Below are positions 34,005 to 42,506 of a stretch of DNA of 64,000 nucleotides, in pieces; the first letter of the stretch is position 1, and each line of letters starts with the position of its first letter. The notes under the pieces are model-generated. The model worked only from the letters and a program-made list of their open reading frames with translations. It had not been told where the DNA came from and did not search any database. The stretch covers positions 1 to 64,000 of the forward strand of contig JOAZ01000019.1 of the NCBI GenBank assembly GCA_000720535.1, in the 5' to 3' direction. The DNA is from Streptomyces halstedii (GTDB taxonomy: Bacteria > Actinomycetota > Actinomycetes > Streptomycetales > Streptomycetaceae). A program made the position numbers and the translations under genes.

Positions 34005-34040
34005 GGACGGCGCGGTCACTCCCGGGTGACCGCGCCGTCC
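34005..34040 (+). terminator. Strong terminator after the 33310 gene
   Basis: A perfect 15-bp stem (GGACGGCGCGGTCAC and its complement) with a 6-nt loop begins 36 bases after the stop codon. Confidence 0.75.
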
Positions 34041-34070
34041 CCGATCCCCACTCGTCCGCTGACAAGCGCG

Positions 34071-34111
34071 GGCACGCCGTTTGTCATCCTGTGCCAAGAA
34101 TCCGGCGTGCC
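34071..34111. promoter_or_regulatory. GGCACGCCG inverted repeat around conserved element
   Basis: 9-bp arms (34071-34079 and 34103-34111) flank a 23-base segment, TTTGTCATCCTGTGCC then AAGAATC, that recurs with changes at 36018 and 36314 upstream of the mce operon. The element is about 175 bases before the start of the DUF6801 gene. Confidence 0.45.
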
Positions 34112-34255
34112 GCGTGAAGACGGCGGTTCCCGCACGTCGTCCGCTTCCCAAGGGATGGGGCCGCGCGTACCGTACCGCCGAGTAGGCCGGACGGGGCGCT
34201 GGATCCGGCGGCCGTGCGGCCGACCCCACGCCACATTCCCGAAGGGTATGGAGAC

Positions 34256-35731
34256 ATGGCAGCCCATGTGCGCCGGACGGCCCGCCGTTCGTCGAGATTC
34301 GCCGCAGGCGGCCTGCTGATCGCGGCGGCGACGTTCCTTCCCGGCGCCGCGTCGGCCGCCGACGCCCAGGAGGTGGAGGTCCCCCTCGACTACACCTGCC
34401 AGTTTCCGTCCGGCGGCTACGCGCTGACGGCCGTGCTCTCCGGGCGCGTGCCGGCCGACGCCACCGCCGGTGTGCCGTTCGAGCCGGGGGAGATCGCACT
34501 CGACCTCGACGTGCCCCGTCCTGTCCTGGAGGAGCTGGCCGGACTCGGCGGGGCCTCCGTGTCCGCGCGCGCGGACCTCTCGGTGCTGCACCGCTCCGGC
34601 GAGGACTCCGCCACGGCCGCCTGGAACGGCCTTGAGGCTCCGGCCCAGGAGATCACCGGCCAGGACGAGGTGACACTGCGCGCGTCGGGTGACGTACCCA
34701 CGGCCACGTTCGGGGCACCGGGCACGGCCACGCTGTCGGCCTCGGACCTGAAGCTCACGCTGAGCCCGCTCCGGGCGGACGGCTCGCCCGCCGCGCCCGC
34801 CGCGACCGAGGCAGAGTGCCGGCTCGACGAGGGCGCCGACGGCACACTCGCCACCGTGGCCGTCGGCGGCGGGGAGACGGACCGGCCGTCCGAACCCGCC
34901 GAACCGTCCGGGCCCGCGGAGCCGGCCCCCTCCGGGACCCCGGACGCCGAGCGGGAGTTGCCCCCCGACCTGCGGAGGCAACTGGACGCGGCACGCCAGG
35001 AGGCGGCCGCCGACGCCGACCCGGACAGCCCCGAGCCGTGCCCGTACCCGCCCTTCGAACTGCCCACGCCGGCCGACACCTTCGTGGCCGGGTACTCCAA
35101 CGTCGCGAAGATGGACGGCGCGGCCCTGCTGGGCCCCGCGCGCCTCGACGTCACGCTGATGAAGAAGTACATCGCGGACCCCTGCACCAACACCTTCACG
35201 TCGCTGAGCGAGGCCGACTTCGAGTACGAGGGGCGACGCCAGATGCCCCCCGCCCAGGCCACCTTCCTCACCTACGGCTTCATGCCGACCACCGCGACCA
35301 TGGAGCTCGTCCAGGTCGGGCCGCCCGCGGACATCGTGTCGGTCAGCGTCAACAGCGACCCGGCCATACCGGAGTACACGACGGTCACGGCCTACCTGGA
35401 CATCAGGATCAAGGACGTCCGGGTGAACGGGGTGCCCCTCGACGTCGGGACCGGCTGCCACACCGTCAAACCGGTCAAACAGGTCCTCCACGCGTTCGGT
35501 ACGAGCAACCCGCCCTCGGGCTACACCGTCAACCGCGGCGGGACCATGGACGGCGAGACCTACGTCCCGGCGTTCACCGGCTGCGGTGTGGACGAGGACC
35601 TGTCACCCATGCTGACGGCGGCCATCTCCGGCGGCGGGAACTACATCAAGATCACCCAGGCGCCGCTCTGCGTCTTCAACGACACGGAGAGCCCGGACTG
35701 CCCGGCGAAAAAGCCCGTCCCGGAACGCTGA
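34256..35731 (+). CDS. Secreted DUF6801-domain protein
   Basis: 491 aa from the ATG at 34256. Signal peptide to about residue 35 (FAAGGLLIAAATFLPGAASA). The first mature domain (about 40-200) fits DUF6801, opening with VPLDYTCQFPSGGYALTAVL. A Pro/Glu-rich linker (about 205-270) leads to a second beta-rich domain with paired Cys (CPYPPF, DPCTNT, GTGCHTVKP, TGCGVDEDL, PLCVFND, PDCPAKK). There is no cell-wall anchor. Function is unknown; by position it is the last gene before the mce operon and may assist uptake or modify the envelope. Confidence 0.75.
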   Translation: MAAHVRRTARRSSRFAAGGLLIAAATFLPGAASAADAQEVEVPLDYTCQFPSGGYALTAVLSGRVPADATAGVPFEPGEIALDLDVPRPVLEELAGLGGASVSARADLSVLHRSGEDSATAAWNGLEAPAQEITGQDEVTLRASGDVPTATFGAPGTATLSASDLKLTLSPLRADGSPAAPAATEAECRLDEGADGTLATVAVGGGETDRPSEPAEPSGPAEPAPSGTPDAERELPPDLRRQLDAARQEAAADADPDSPEPCPYPPFELPTPADTFVAGYSNVAKMDGAALLGPARLDVTLMKKYIADPCTNTFTSLSEADFEYEGRRQMPPAQATFLTYGFMPTTATMELVQVGPPADIVSVSVNSDPAIPEYTTVTAYLDIRIKDVRVNGVPLDVGTGCHTVKPVKQVLHAFGTSNPPSGYTVNRGGTMDGETYVPAFTGCGVDEDLSPMLTAAISGGGNYIKITQAPLCVFNDTESPDCPAKKPVPER

Positions 35732-35778
35732 CGCGGTCCCGGAACGCCGACGCCGGGCCGGCACCGTCCCGGCTGGCG

Positions 35779-35876
35779 CGCCCGTACGCGGCTGTCCCGC
35801 CTCCCGCCGGTGCGCCCCGCACAGCGGTGTCCGGAATCCGGCGGGCGTGCCCCGTACACCGCTGTCCGGAATTCGA
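35779..35876. repeat. Three degenerate copies of a 35-bp repeat containing TGTCCGGAAT
   Basis: The units at 35814-35841 and 35849-35876 match at most positions (GCCCCG-ACA-CG-TGTCCGGAAT-CG); a third, weaker copy starts near 35779. The core read on the other strand is ATTCCGGACA, the same core as elements A and B, so they may be inverted binding sites. Confidence 0.5.
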
Positions 35877-35960
35877 GGGTGCGGCGCACGAAGGATTCAC
35901 GCCACTCGCACGCGGTGACAACTTCCGTGCCGCGCTCTTCCGTGTACGGGAGCGCCGTTC

Positions 35961-35988
35961 CTCACTTCCGGACAGTGTTCTCGGGCCG
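35961..35988 (+). promoter_or_regulatory. Conserved element, copy B (TTCCGGACA core)
   Basis: CTCACTTCCGGACAGTG followed by TTCTCGGGCCG, about 520-545 bases before the mceG start. It is nearly the same as copy A at 31509. Confidence 0.55.
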
Positions 35989-36017
35989 TGTACTCATCCG
36001 GCCACAAAAAACGGCCA

Positions 36018-36039
36018 TGTGTCATCCGGTGCGCAGAAT
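36018..36039 (+). promoter_or_regulatory. TGTCATCC-type element, mce copy 1
   Basis: TGTGTCATCCGGTGCGCAG followed by AAT matches 18 of 22 positions with 34080-34101 upstream of the DUF6801 gene. Confidence 0.4.
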
Positions 36040-36294
36040 TTTGTGTGAGCGGTATTGCGCAGTCAGGTTACTCGACCGTAGCGTCCCGGTTGAGCAGATC
36101 GGAAACGCGTCCGAGCCTGCTCCGCAGACGTACGGGAGATTCCGGTCGCGCCCCCCTGAGCCGGTATTTCTCCGGGAGTTCCCGCCGTCCCGGCCCCCCT
36201 CCGGCGGGACGGCGCCCCCACGGCCGGGGAACCGCGGAACGGTCCGCCGGTCCGTGGTCCGCCGACCCGCACCAGGACCACTTGCGCAGTCTGC

Positions 36295-36336
36295 GACAAA
36301 CCCGCCCGCCGGGTTTGTCATTCGGTGACAAGTGAT
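36295..36336. promoter_or_regulatory. 10-bp hairpin overlapping TGTCATTC element, mce copy 2
   Basis: GACAAACCCG and CGGGTTTGTC (36295-36319, 5-nt loop) form a perfect stem whose right arm runs into TTTGTCATTCGGTGACAAG (36314-36332), a relative of the elements at 34080 and 36018. It sits 190 bases before mceG, almost the same distance as the 34080 copy from its gene. It may be an operator or an attenuator. Confidence 0.45.
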
Positions 36337-36506
36337 CCACCCAAAGATCGAAGTCCGACGATTTTCGCTGTTCAACGGCTTGTCCTGGCGGATTCGGCGG
36401 ACATACCGTGCGCCTCCCGGTGCATGAGTGACGAGCCGCCGTTGGATTCACCGGAGCCGGAGCGCTGACAGATGACGCCGTTCACCACCCTTTCGAAGGA
36501 GGGCCG

Positions 36507-37493
36507 ATGGGAATCGAAGTAGTCGTCGAAGGCCTGACGAAATCCTTCGGCAAGCAGAACATCTGGCAGGACGTCAGCCTCACGCTGCCGGCCGGTGAGG
36601 TCAGTGTCATGCTCGGCCCTTCCGGTACCGGTAAGACCGTGTTCCTGAAATCCGTCATCGGACTGCTGAAGCCGGAAAAGGGACGCGTCCTCGTCAACGG
36701 CGTCGACATGGTCAACAGCCCCGAGAAGGACATCATGGAGGCCCGGAAACTCTTCGGGCTCATGTTCCAGGACGGCGCGCTCTTCGGTTCGATGTCGCTC
36801 TTCGACAACATCGCCTTCCCCTTGCGTGAACACACCCGCAAGAAGGAATCCGAGATCCGCCGCATCGTCATGGAGCGGATCGACATCGTCGGTCTGATCG
36901 GAGCCGAGGAGAAACTGCCCGGCGAGATATCCGGCGGTATGCGCAAGCGGGCCGGTCTCGCCCGTGCCCTCGTCCTGGATCCGCAGATCATCCTCTGCGA
37001 CGAGCCGGACTCCGGCCTCGACCCGGTCCGCACCGCCTACCTCTCGCAACTCCTCATCGACCTCAACGCGCAGATCGACGCGACGATGCTCATCGTCACC
37101 CACAACCTCGACATCGCGGCCACGGTCCCCGACAACATGGGCATGCTGTTCTGCCGCAACCTGGTCACCTTCGGCCCGCGCGAGGTCCTGCTCACCAGCG
37201 ACACCCCGGTGGTCTCCCAGTTCCTCTCGGGGCGCAGACAGGGCCCGATCGGGATGTCCGAGGAGAAGGACGCCGCCACCCTCGCCGCGGAGCGGACCGT
37301 CGCCCAGGGACACGTGCCCGCCGGTCCCCGCACGGTCGTACCGCAACTGGAGCCCTCGCCCGGACTGCCCGTGCGCCAGGGCGCGCTGCGCCGCAGGGAG
37401 CGGGTCCACGCCATGATGGGCCAGCTGCCGGAAGCCGCCCGCGCGGCCATCAGGAACAGCTACACGCCCACCCCGGGCGGTGGTCGCCCGTGA
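36507..37493 (+). CDS. mceG: Mce lipid-import ATPase (MceG/MlaF-like)
   Basis: 328 aa, ATG with a GAAGGAGG RBS. ABC ATPase: Walker A GPSGTGKT (37-44), Q-loop Gln88, signature ISGGMRKRAGLARAL (141-155), Walker B IILCDEPDSGLDP (161-173), switch His199. The SGGM form and DSGLDP are typical of MlaF/Mkl proteins. An 80-residue C-terminal extension, as in actinobacterial MceG, probably contacts the permeases. It starts a tightly packed operon with yrbE and mce genes, so the whole importer is made from one transcript. Confidence 0.93.
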   Translation: MGIEVVVEGLTKSFGKQNIWQDVSLTLPAGEVSVMLGPSGTGKTVFLKSVIGLLKPEKGRVLVNGVDMVNSPEKDIMEARKLFGLMFQDGALFGSMSLFDNIAFPLREHTRKKESEIRRIVMERIDIVGLIGAEEKLPGEISGGMRKRAGLARALVLDPQIILCDEPDSGLDPVRTAYLSQLLIDLNAQIDATMLIVTHNLDIAATVPDNMGMLFCRNLVTFGPREVLLTSDTPVVSQFLSGRRQGPIGMSEEKDAATLAAERTVAQGHVPAGPRTVVPQLEPSPGLPVRQGALRRRERVHAMMGQLPEAARAAIRNSYTPTPGGGRP

Positions 37494-38353
37494 CCGCACC
37501 CCTCCCGGTGCGGCCGCCCGAGCCGCCCGTCACCGGCACGCCGGCCACCGGCACACCGGCCCCCAAGGAGGAGCACCGGCGCCCGTCCATGCTGCTGGCG
37601 CCGCTGCGCCAGACCGGCCAGCTCTTCGCGCTGGCGCTGGCCGTGGCCCGAGCCATCTTCCGACGGCCTTTCCAGGTACGGGAGTTCATCGAGCAGTTCT
37701 GGTTCGTCGCCAGCGTCACCATCCTGCCGGCCGCCCTGGTCTCCATCCCGTTCGGCGCGGTCATCGCCCTCCAGGTCGGTTCGCTCACCGAACAGCTCGG
37801 CGCCCAGTCCTTCACCGGCGGCGCCAGCGTCCTGGCCGTCATCCAGCAGGCCAGCCCGCTCATCGTGGCGCTGCTGATCGCCGGTGCGGCGGGCTCCGCG
37901 ATCTGCGCCGACCTCGGCTCCCGCAAGATCCGCGAGGAGCTGGACGCCATGGAGGTCATGGGCGTCTCACCGGTCCAGCGGCTCGTCGTCCCGCGCGTGC
38001 TGGCCACCATGTCCGTCGCCGTCCTGCTCAACGGACTGGTCTCCGTCGTCGGCACCCTCGGCGGCTACTTCTTCAACGTGATCATGCAGGGCGGCACCCC
38101 CGGCGCCTACCTCGCCAGCTTCTCCGCCCTCGCCCAGCTGCCCGACCTGTACATCGGCGAACTCAAGGCGCTGATCTTCGGGTTCATCGCGGGCATCGTC
38201 GCCGCCTACCGGGGCCTGCACCCGCGCGGCGGCCCGAAGGGTGTCGGCGACGCGGTCAACCAGTCCGTCGTCATCACCTTCATGCTGCTGTTCGCGGTCA
38301 ACATGGTCCTGACGGCGATCTACCTCCAGATCGTCCCCCCGAAGGGGGGCTGA
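37490..38353 (+). CDS. yrbE1A: Mce permease YrbE1A
   Basis: 287 aa. The GTG at 37490 overlaps the mceG stop (GTGA). MlaE/YrbE permease family: EFIEQFWFVASVTILPAALV, GAAGSAICADLGSRKIREELDAMEVMGVSP (the conserved EExxAxxxMG-type coupling region) and FGFIAGIVAAYRGLHPRGG. About five membrane helices, with a Pro-rich cytosolic N-terminus of roughly 35 residues. It pairs with YrbE1B to form the lipid-transport channel powered by MceG. Confidence 0.92.
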   Translation: MTAPLPVRPPEPPVTGTPATGTPAPKEEHRRPSMLLAPLRQTGQLFALALAVARAIFRRPFQVREFIEQFWFVASVTILPAALVSIPFGAVIALQVGSLTEQLGAQSFTGGASVLAVIQQASPLIVALLIAGAAGSAICADLGSRKIREELDAMEVMGVSPVQRLVVPRVLATMSVAVLLNGLVSVVGTLGGYFFNVIMQGGTPGAYLASFSALAQLPDLYIGELKALIFGFIAGIVAAYRGLHPRGGPKGVGDAVNQSVVITFMLLFAVNMVLTAIYLQIVPPKGG

Positions 38354-38356
38354 GCG

Positions 38357-39160
38357 ATGTCGGTGCTCGGCTGGCTGGACCGCTCCGGCGAACAGCTCAC
38401 CTTCTACGTACGCGCCCTGGTCTGGATCCCGAGGACCCTGCACCGCTACCTCAGGGAGGTCCAACGCCTCCTCGCCGAGGTCGCGTTCGGCAGCGGCGGA
38501 CTCGGCGTCATCGGCGGCACCATCGGCGTGATGATCGCCATGACCCTGGCCACCGGCACGGTCGTCGGCCTCCAGGGGTACGCCGCCCTCGACCAGATCG
38601 GCACCTCCGCCCTCACCGGCTTCATCTCCGCCTACTTCAACACCCGCGAGATCGCCCCGCTCGTCGCCGGCCTCGCCCTCTCCGCCACCGTCGGCGCGGG
38701 CTTCACCGCCCAGCTCGGCGCGATGCGGATCAACGAGGAGGTCGACGCGCTCGAAGCGATGGGCGTGCGGTCGATGCCCTACCTCGTCACCACCCGCATC
38801 ATCGCCGGTGTCGTCGCGATCATCCCGCTGTACGCCATCGGGCTGCTCTCCTCCTACCTCGCCTCCCGGTACGTCACGGTCCTGTTCAACGGGCAGTCCG
38901 CGGGCACCTACGACCACTACTTCAATCTCTTCCTCTCCCCACAGGACGTGCTGCTGTCGGTGCTCAAGGTGCTGATCTTCAGCGTGCTGGTGATCCTCGC
39001 CCACTGCTACTACGGCTTCCACACCACCGGCGGCCCCGCCGGGGTCGGGGTGGCCGTGGGCCGGTCGGTGCGCAACGCCATCGTGCTCATCAGCGTCACC
39101 GACTTCTTCCTCTCGCTCGCCATCTGGGGCGCGACGACAACGGTGAAGGTGGCCGGCTGA
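38357..39160 (+). CDS. yrbE1B: Mce permease YrbE1B
   Basis: 267 aa. Second MlaE-family permease: SATVGAGFTAQLGAMRINEE followed by VDALEAMGVRSMPYLV carries the coupling helix for the ATPase. The C-terminal KVLIFSVLVILAHCYYGF followed by HTTGGPAGVGVAVGRSV is conserved. It begins three bases after yrbE1A and shares one base with mceA (TGATG). Membrane protein, partner of YrbE1A. Confidence 0.92.
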   Translation: MSVLGWLDRSGEQLTFYVRALVWIPRTLHRYLREVQRLLAEVAFGSGGLGVIGGTIGVMIAMTLATGTVVGLQGYAALDQIGTSALTGFISAYFNTREIAPLVAGLALSATVGAGFTAQLGAMRINEEVDALEAMGVRSMPYLVTTRIIAGVVAIIPLYAIGLLSSYLASRYVTVLFNGQSAGTYDHYFNLFLSPQDVLLSVLKVLIFSVLVILAHCYYGFHTTGGPAGVGVAVGRSVRNAIVLISVTDFFLSLAIWGATTTVKVAG

Positions 39161-40464
39161 TGCTCTCCCCCCAGGCGCGGACGGTGCGCCGCAGAGTCGC
39201 GGGCGTGTCCTTCGTGCTCGTGCCCGCCCTGCTCATCTGGCTCTCGGTCTCCGTCTACCAGAAGAAGTTCACCGACGACGCCACCGTGACCGTACGCACC
39301 GGAAGCGTCGGCAACGAGATGCACGACAACGCCGACGTGAAGCTGCGCGGCGTCGTCGTCGGACAGGTGCGCCGCATCCAGGCCGACGGGGACGGGGCAC
39401 GTCTCACCCTCGCCATCCGGCCGGACCGGCTCGGGCGGATCCCGGAGGACGTCACCGCGCAGATGCTGCCGACCACCCTCTTCGGGGAACGGTTCGTCGC
39501 CCTCGTGCCACCGGCCGTGCCCTCCGCGCGGACCCTGAAGGCGGGCTCGGAGATCCCGCAGGACCGTTCCAGCAACGCCATCGAGCTGGAAGAGGTCCTC
39601 GACAACGTCCTGCCGATGCTCACCGCCGTCAAACCGGACAAGCTGGCCGCCACCCTGGGCGCCGTCTCCCAGGCGCTCGAAGGACGCGGCGACAAGCTCG
39701 GGGACACCCTGCTCACCCTGGACGCGCACCTGAAGGAGTTCAACCCCCAACTCCCCACGCTCAACGAGGACATCAAGGAACTCGTCAAGGTGAGCCACCT
39801 TTACGCGGACGCCGCCCCCGACGTGCTGGACGCGCTCACCGACTTCACCACGACCAGCGGCACGATCGCCGAGCAGCAGGCCGAGCTCGCGGACCTCTAC
39901 GGCTCCACCACCGCCTCCGCGAGGGACGTCACGGCCTTCCTGCGGAAGAACAAGGACAACCTCATCCACCTCTCCGCCGCCGGCCGGCCGACCCTGGAAC
40001 TCCTCGCCGAGTACTCCGACGCCTTCCCCTGCACCCTGCGCACCATGGCCGGATTCGTCCCCGCCATGGACAAGGCGCTCGGCAAGGGCACCGACCGGCC
40101 CGGACTCCACGTCAACGTCAAGGCCGTGGAGTCGAAGGGCGCGTACGTGGCGGGCAAGGACACCCCGGTCTACGGCGCGACCGGCGGCCCGCACTGCTAC
40201 GCGGTGCCGTACACCGGCGCCACCGTCCCGACCGCGGACGCCCGTACCGCCGCCGCCCCCGCCCAGGGGGACGCCGCCGGCCCGGAGACAGCGGGACCGA
40301 CGGCCACCGACACCTCCCTCGGCATGCCCAACTCCCCCCAGGAGAGCGTCCTGGTCAACGAACTCGTCGCCCCCTCACTGAAAGTCCAGCCGCGGTCCCT
40401 GCCCGACTGGAGCAGCGTGCTCATCGGTCCGGCCTTCCGCGGTGCGGAGGTGAAGCTCAAGTGA
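39160..40464 (+). CDS. mceA: Mce-family protein MceA
   Basis: 434 aa from the ATG at 39160. One N-terminal membrane helix (VSFVLVPALLIWLSVSVYQ), MCE/MlaD domain about residues 38-118 (ADVKLRGVVVGQVRRIQADG, LPTTLFGERFVALVPP), then a long helical domain (about 130-330) as in Mce proteins that build a tunnel across the envelope. The C-terminal tail is Pro/Ala-rich. It is the first of six Mce subunits expected to form a hetero-hexameric shuttle for lipids or sterols. Confidence 0.9.
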   Translation: MLSPQARTVRRRVAGVSFVLVPALLIWLSVSVYQKKFTDDATVTVRTGSVGNEMHDNADVKLRGVVVGQVRRIQADGDGARLTLAIRPDRLGRIPEDVTAQMLPTTLFGERFVALVPPAVPSARTLKAGSEIPQDRSSNAIELEEVLDNVLPMLTAVKPDKLAATLGAVSQALEGRGDKLGDTLLTLDAHLKEFNPQLPTLNEDIKELVKVSHLYADAAPDVLDALTDFTTTSGTIAEQQAELADLYGSTTASARDVTAFLRKNKDNLIHLSAAGRPTLELLAEYSDAFPCTLRTMAGFVPAMDKALGKGTDRPGLHVNVKAVESKGAYVAGKDTPVYGATGGPHCYAVPYTGATVPTADARTAAAPAQGDAAGPETAGPTATDTSLGMPNSPQESVLVNELVAPSLKVQPRSLPDWSSVLIGPAFRGAEVKLK

Positions 40465-41492
40465 AGCGCCGCTCCCTCACGGGACCCGTCGTGAAGTCCC
40501 TCGTCTTCGTCGTGGTCACCGCCCTCGCCACCACCGTCCTGGCCCTGTCCATCGCGGACACGGGGGTCGGTGACACCACCTCGTACAAGGCGAGGTTCAC
40601 CGACGCCACCGGGCTCGTCGTCGGGGACAGCGTCCGGATCGCGGGCGTCAAGGTCGGCCAGGTGGAGTCCATCGAGGTCGCGGACAAGCGGCTGGCCGAG
40701 GTCGGTTTCGCCGTACGCAGGGGCCGCGAGCTGCCCGCCTCGGTGACCGCGTCGATCAAGTACCTCAACATGGTCGGCCAGCGCTACATCGACCTCGGCC
40801 AGGGCGCCGGGCCGGTCGGTGAGAGCTTCGGCCCGGGGGCGACGATCCCGCTCGACCGCACCACGCCCGCGCTCGACCTCACCCAGCTCTTCAACGGCTT
40901 CCAGCCGCTCTTCGAAGGGCTTTCCCCGCCGGACGTCAACCAGCTCGCCGGCTCCATCGTGCAGGTCCTCCAGGGCGAGGGCGGCACCGTCGACAGCATC
41001 CTCTCCCACGTCGGATCGCTGACCGGCACCGTCGCCGCGAAGGACAAGGTGATCGGTGAGGTGATCAAGAACCTCAACACGGTCCTCAAGACCGTCAACG
41101 ACCGCGAGAAGGGCTTCGACGACCTGGTCGTCACCCTCCAGGAACTCGTCACCGGGTTCGCCGGAGACCGTGAACCGCTCGGTGACGCGGTCACCGCGAT
41201 GGGCGCGCTCACCACCGTCACGGCCGACCTCCTCGAAGACGGCCGCGAGCCCCTCAAGAAGGACATCGCCCAGCTCGGCCGCCTGACCGGGCAACTGGAC
41301 AAGAACGCGCCGACCATCGAGAGCTTCCTGCGCACGACGCCCGCCAAGATGGAGGCCATCACCCGCCTCACCTCCTACGGGTCGTGGCTCAACCTCTACC
41401 TCTGCGAGGCCAAGGTCGGCGGCGTGAGCACCGACGACGGCAGCGCCCCGCCCACGGGCATCACCATCGGCCAGTCGAGGTGCCAGGCATGA
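40461..41492 (+). CDS. mceB: Mce-family protein MceB
   Basis: 343 aa. GTG at 40461 overlapping the mceA stop. N-terminal helix (VVKSLVFVVVTALATTVLAL), MCE domain (TGLVVGDSVRIAGVKVGQVE; ASIKYLNMVGQRYIDL) and helical region up to about residue 300. The closing SWLNLYLCEAKVGG is a typical MceB/C/D ending with one Cys. Substrate not determinable. Confidence 0.9.
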   Translation: MKRRSLTGPVVKSLVFVVVTALATTVLALSIADTGVGDTTSYKARFTDATGLVVGDSVRIAGVKVGQVESIEVADKRLAEVGFAVRRGRELPASVTASIKYLNMVGQRYIDLGQGAGPVGESFGPGATIPLDRTTPALDLTQLFNGFQPLFEGLSPPDVNQLAGSIVQVLQGEGGTVDSILSHVGSLTGTVAAKDKVIGEVIKNLNTVLKTVNDREKGFDDLVVTLQELVTGFAGDREPLGDAVTAMGALTTVTADLLEDGREPLKKDIAQLGRLTGQLDKNAPTIESFLRTTPAKMEAITRLTSYGSWLNLYLCEAKVGGVSTDDGSAPPTGITIGQSRCQA

Positions 41493-42505
41493 GCATCAAG
41501 CCCGTACGGGAACGCAACCCGGTCGCCGTCGGTGTCGTGGGACTCGTCGTCCTGGCCCTCGTCGGCCTCGCCGCCTACCGCGCCGACACCCTGCCGTTCA
41601 TCGGCCGGGGCACCACCTACAGCGCCGACTTCACCGAGTCCGCCGGCCTCGGCACCGGCGACGAGGTGCGGATCGCCGGAGTGAAGGTCGGGGAGGTCAC
41701 CGGCGTCTCGCTCGACGGCGCCAAGGTGAAGGTCGACTTCAAGGTGAGGGACGCCTGGATCGGCGACTCCTCCACGGTCGGCATCGCCATCAAGACGCTC
41801 CTGGGCGACAAGTACCTGGCCGTCGACCCGCTCGGCAACGCCCCGCAGAACCCCGGCAGCCGCATCACGGCGAGCCGCACCACCTCCCCGTACGACGTCA
41901 CCCAGGCGTTCAACGGGCTCGGCGAGACCATCGAGGAGATCGACACCGCCCAGCTCGCCCAGAGTTTCGAGACGATCTCCCAGACCTTCAAGGACTCACC
42001 GCCCGACGTGCGCAGCGCCGCCGAAGGACTCTCCGCGCTGTCGAAGACCGTCTCCGAGCGCGACGCCCAGCTGGCCACCCTGCTGTCGGGCAGCAAACAG
42101 CTCAGCAGGACGCTCGCCACCAAGAAGAGCAGTTTCGAGACCCTGCTGGAGGACGGCAACCTGCTCCTCGGCGAGATCCAGGCCCGCCGTGACTCCATCC
42201 ACCTGCTGCTGACCGGCACCCGCGACCTCGGCACCCAGCTCACCGGCCTGGTCGCGGAGAACGACAAGCAGCTGAAGCCCACCCTCGACTCGCTCGGCCG
42301 GGTCACCACCGTCCTGGTGAAGAACCGCGAGAGCCTCGACAAGGTGCTCTCCCTGGCCGGCTCCTACAACCGGCTCGTCGGCAACACCCTCGGCAACGGC
42401 CGCTGGTTCGACAACTACGTCTGCGGTGTCATCCCGAAGAACTACCTGCCCGCCGGCACGCCCCCGAAGAACGACTGCATGCCGCCGAAGCAAGGGGGCC
42501 GCTGA
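41489..42505 (+). CDS. mceC: Mce-family protein MceC
   Basis: 338 aa from the ATG at 41489 (ATGA overlap). N-terminal helix VAVGVVGLVVLALVGLAAY, MCE domain (SAGLGTGDEVRIAGVKVGEV; AIKTLLGDKYLAVDPLG), then a long helical segment rich in Ser and Leu. The closing GRWFDNYVCGVIPKNY parallels MceB. Third subunit of the hetero-hexamer. Confidence 0.9.
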   Translation: MSIKPVRERNPVAVGVVGLVVLALVGLAAYRADTLPFIGRGTTYSADFTESAGLGTGDEVRIAGVKVGEVTGVSLDGAKVKVDFKVRDAWIGDSSTVGIAIKTLLGDKYLAVDPLGNAPQNPGSRITASRTTSPYDVTQAFNGLGETIEEIDTAQLAQSFETISQTFKDSPPDVRSAAEGLSALSKTVSERDAQLATLLSGSKQLSRTLATKKSSFETLLEDGNLLLGEIQARRDSIHLLLTGTRDLGTQLTGLVAENDKQLKPTLDSLGRVTTVLVKNRESLDKVLSLAGSYNRLVGNTLGNGRWFDNYVCGVIPKNYLPAGTPPKNDCMPPKQGGR

Positions 42506-42506
42506 C

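Larger units (their letters stand above)
35732..36506. other. 775-bp regulatory region upstream of the mce operon
   Basis: No gene is supported here despite short open frames. It contains a three-unit degenerate repeat (35779-35876), conserved element copy B (35961-35988), two copies of the TGTCATYC element (36018 and 36314) and a 10-bp hairpin (36295-36319). Its size and repeat content are unusual for Streptomyces and suggest complex control of the operon. Confidence 0.6.
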
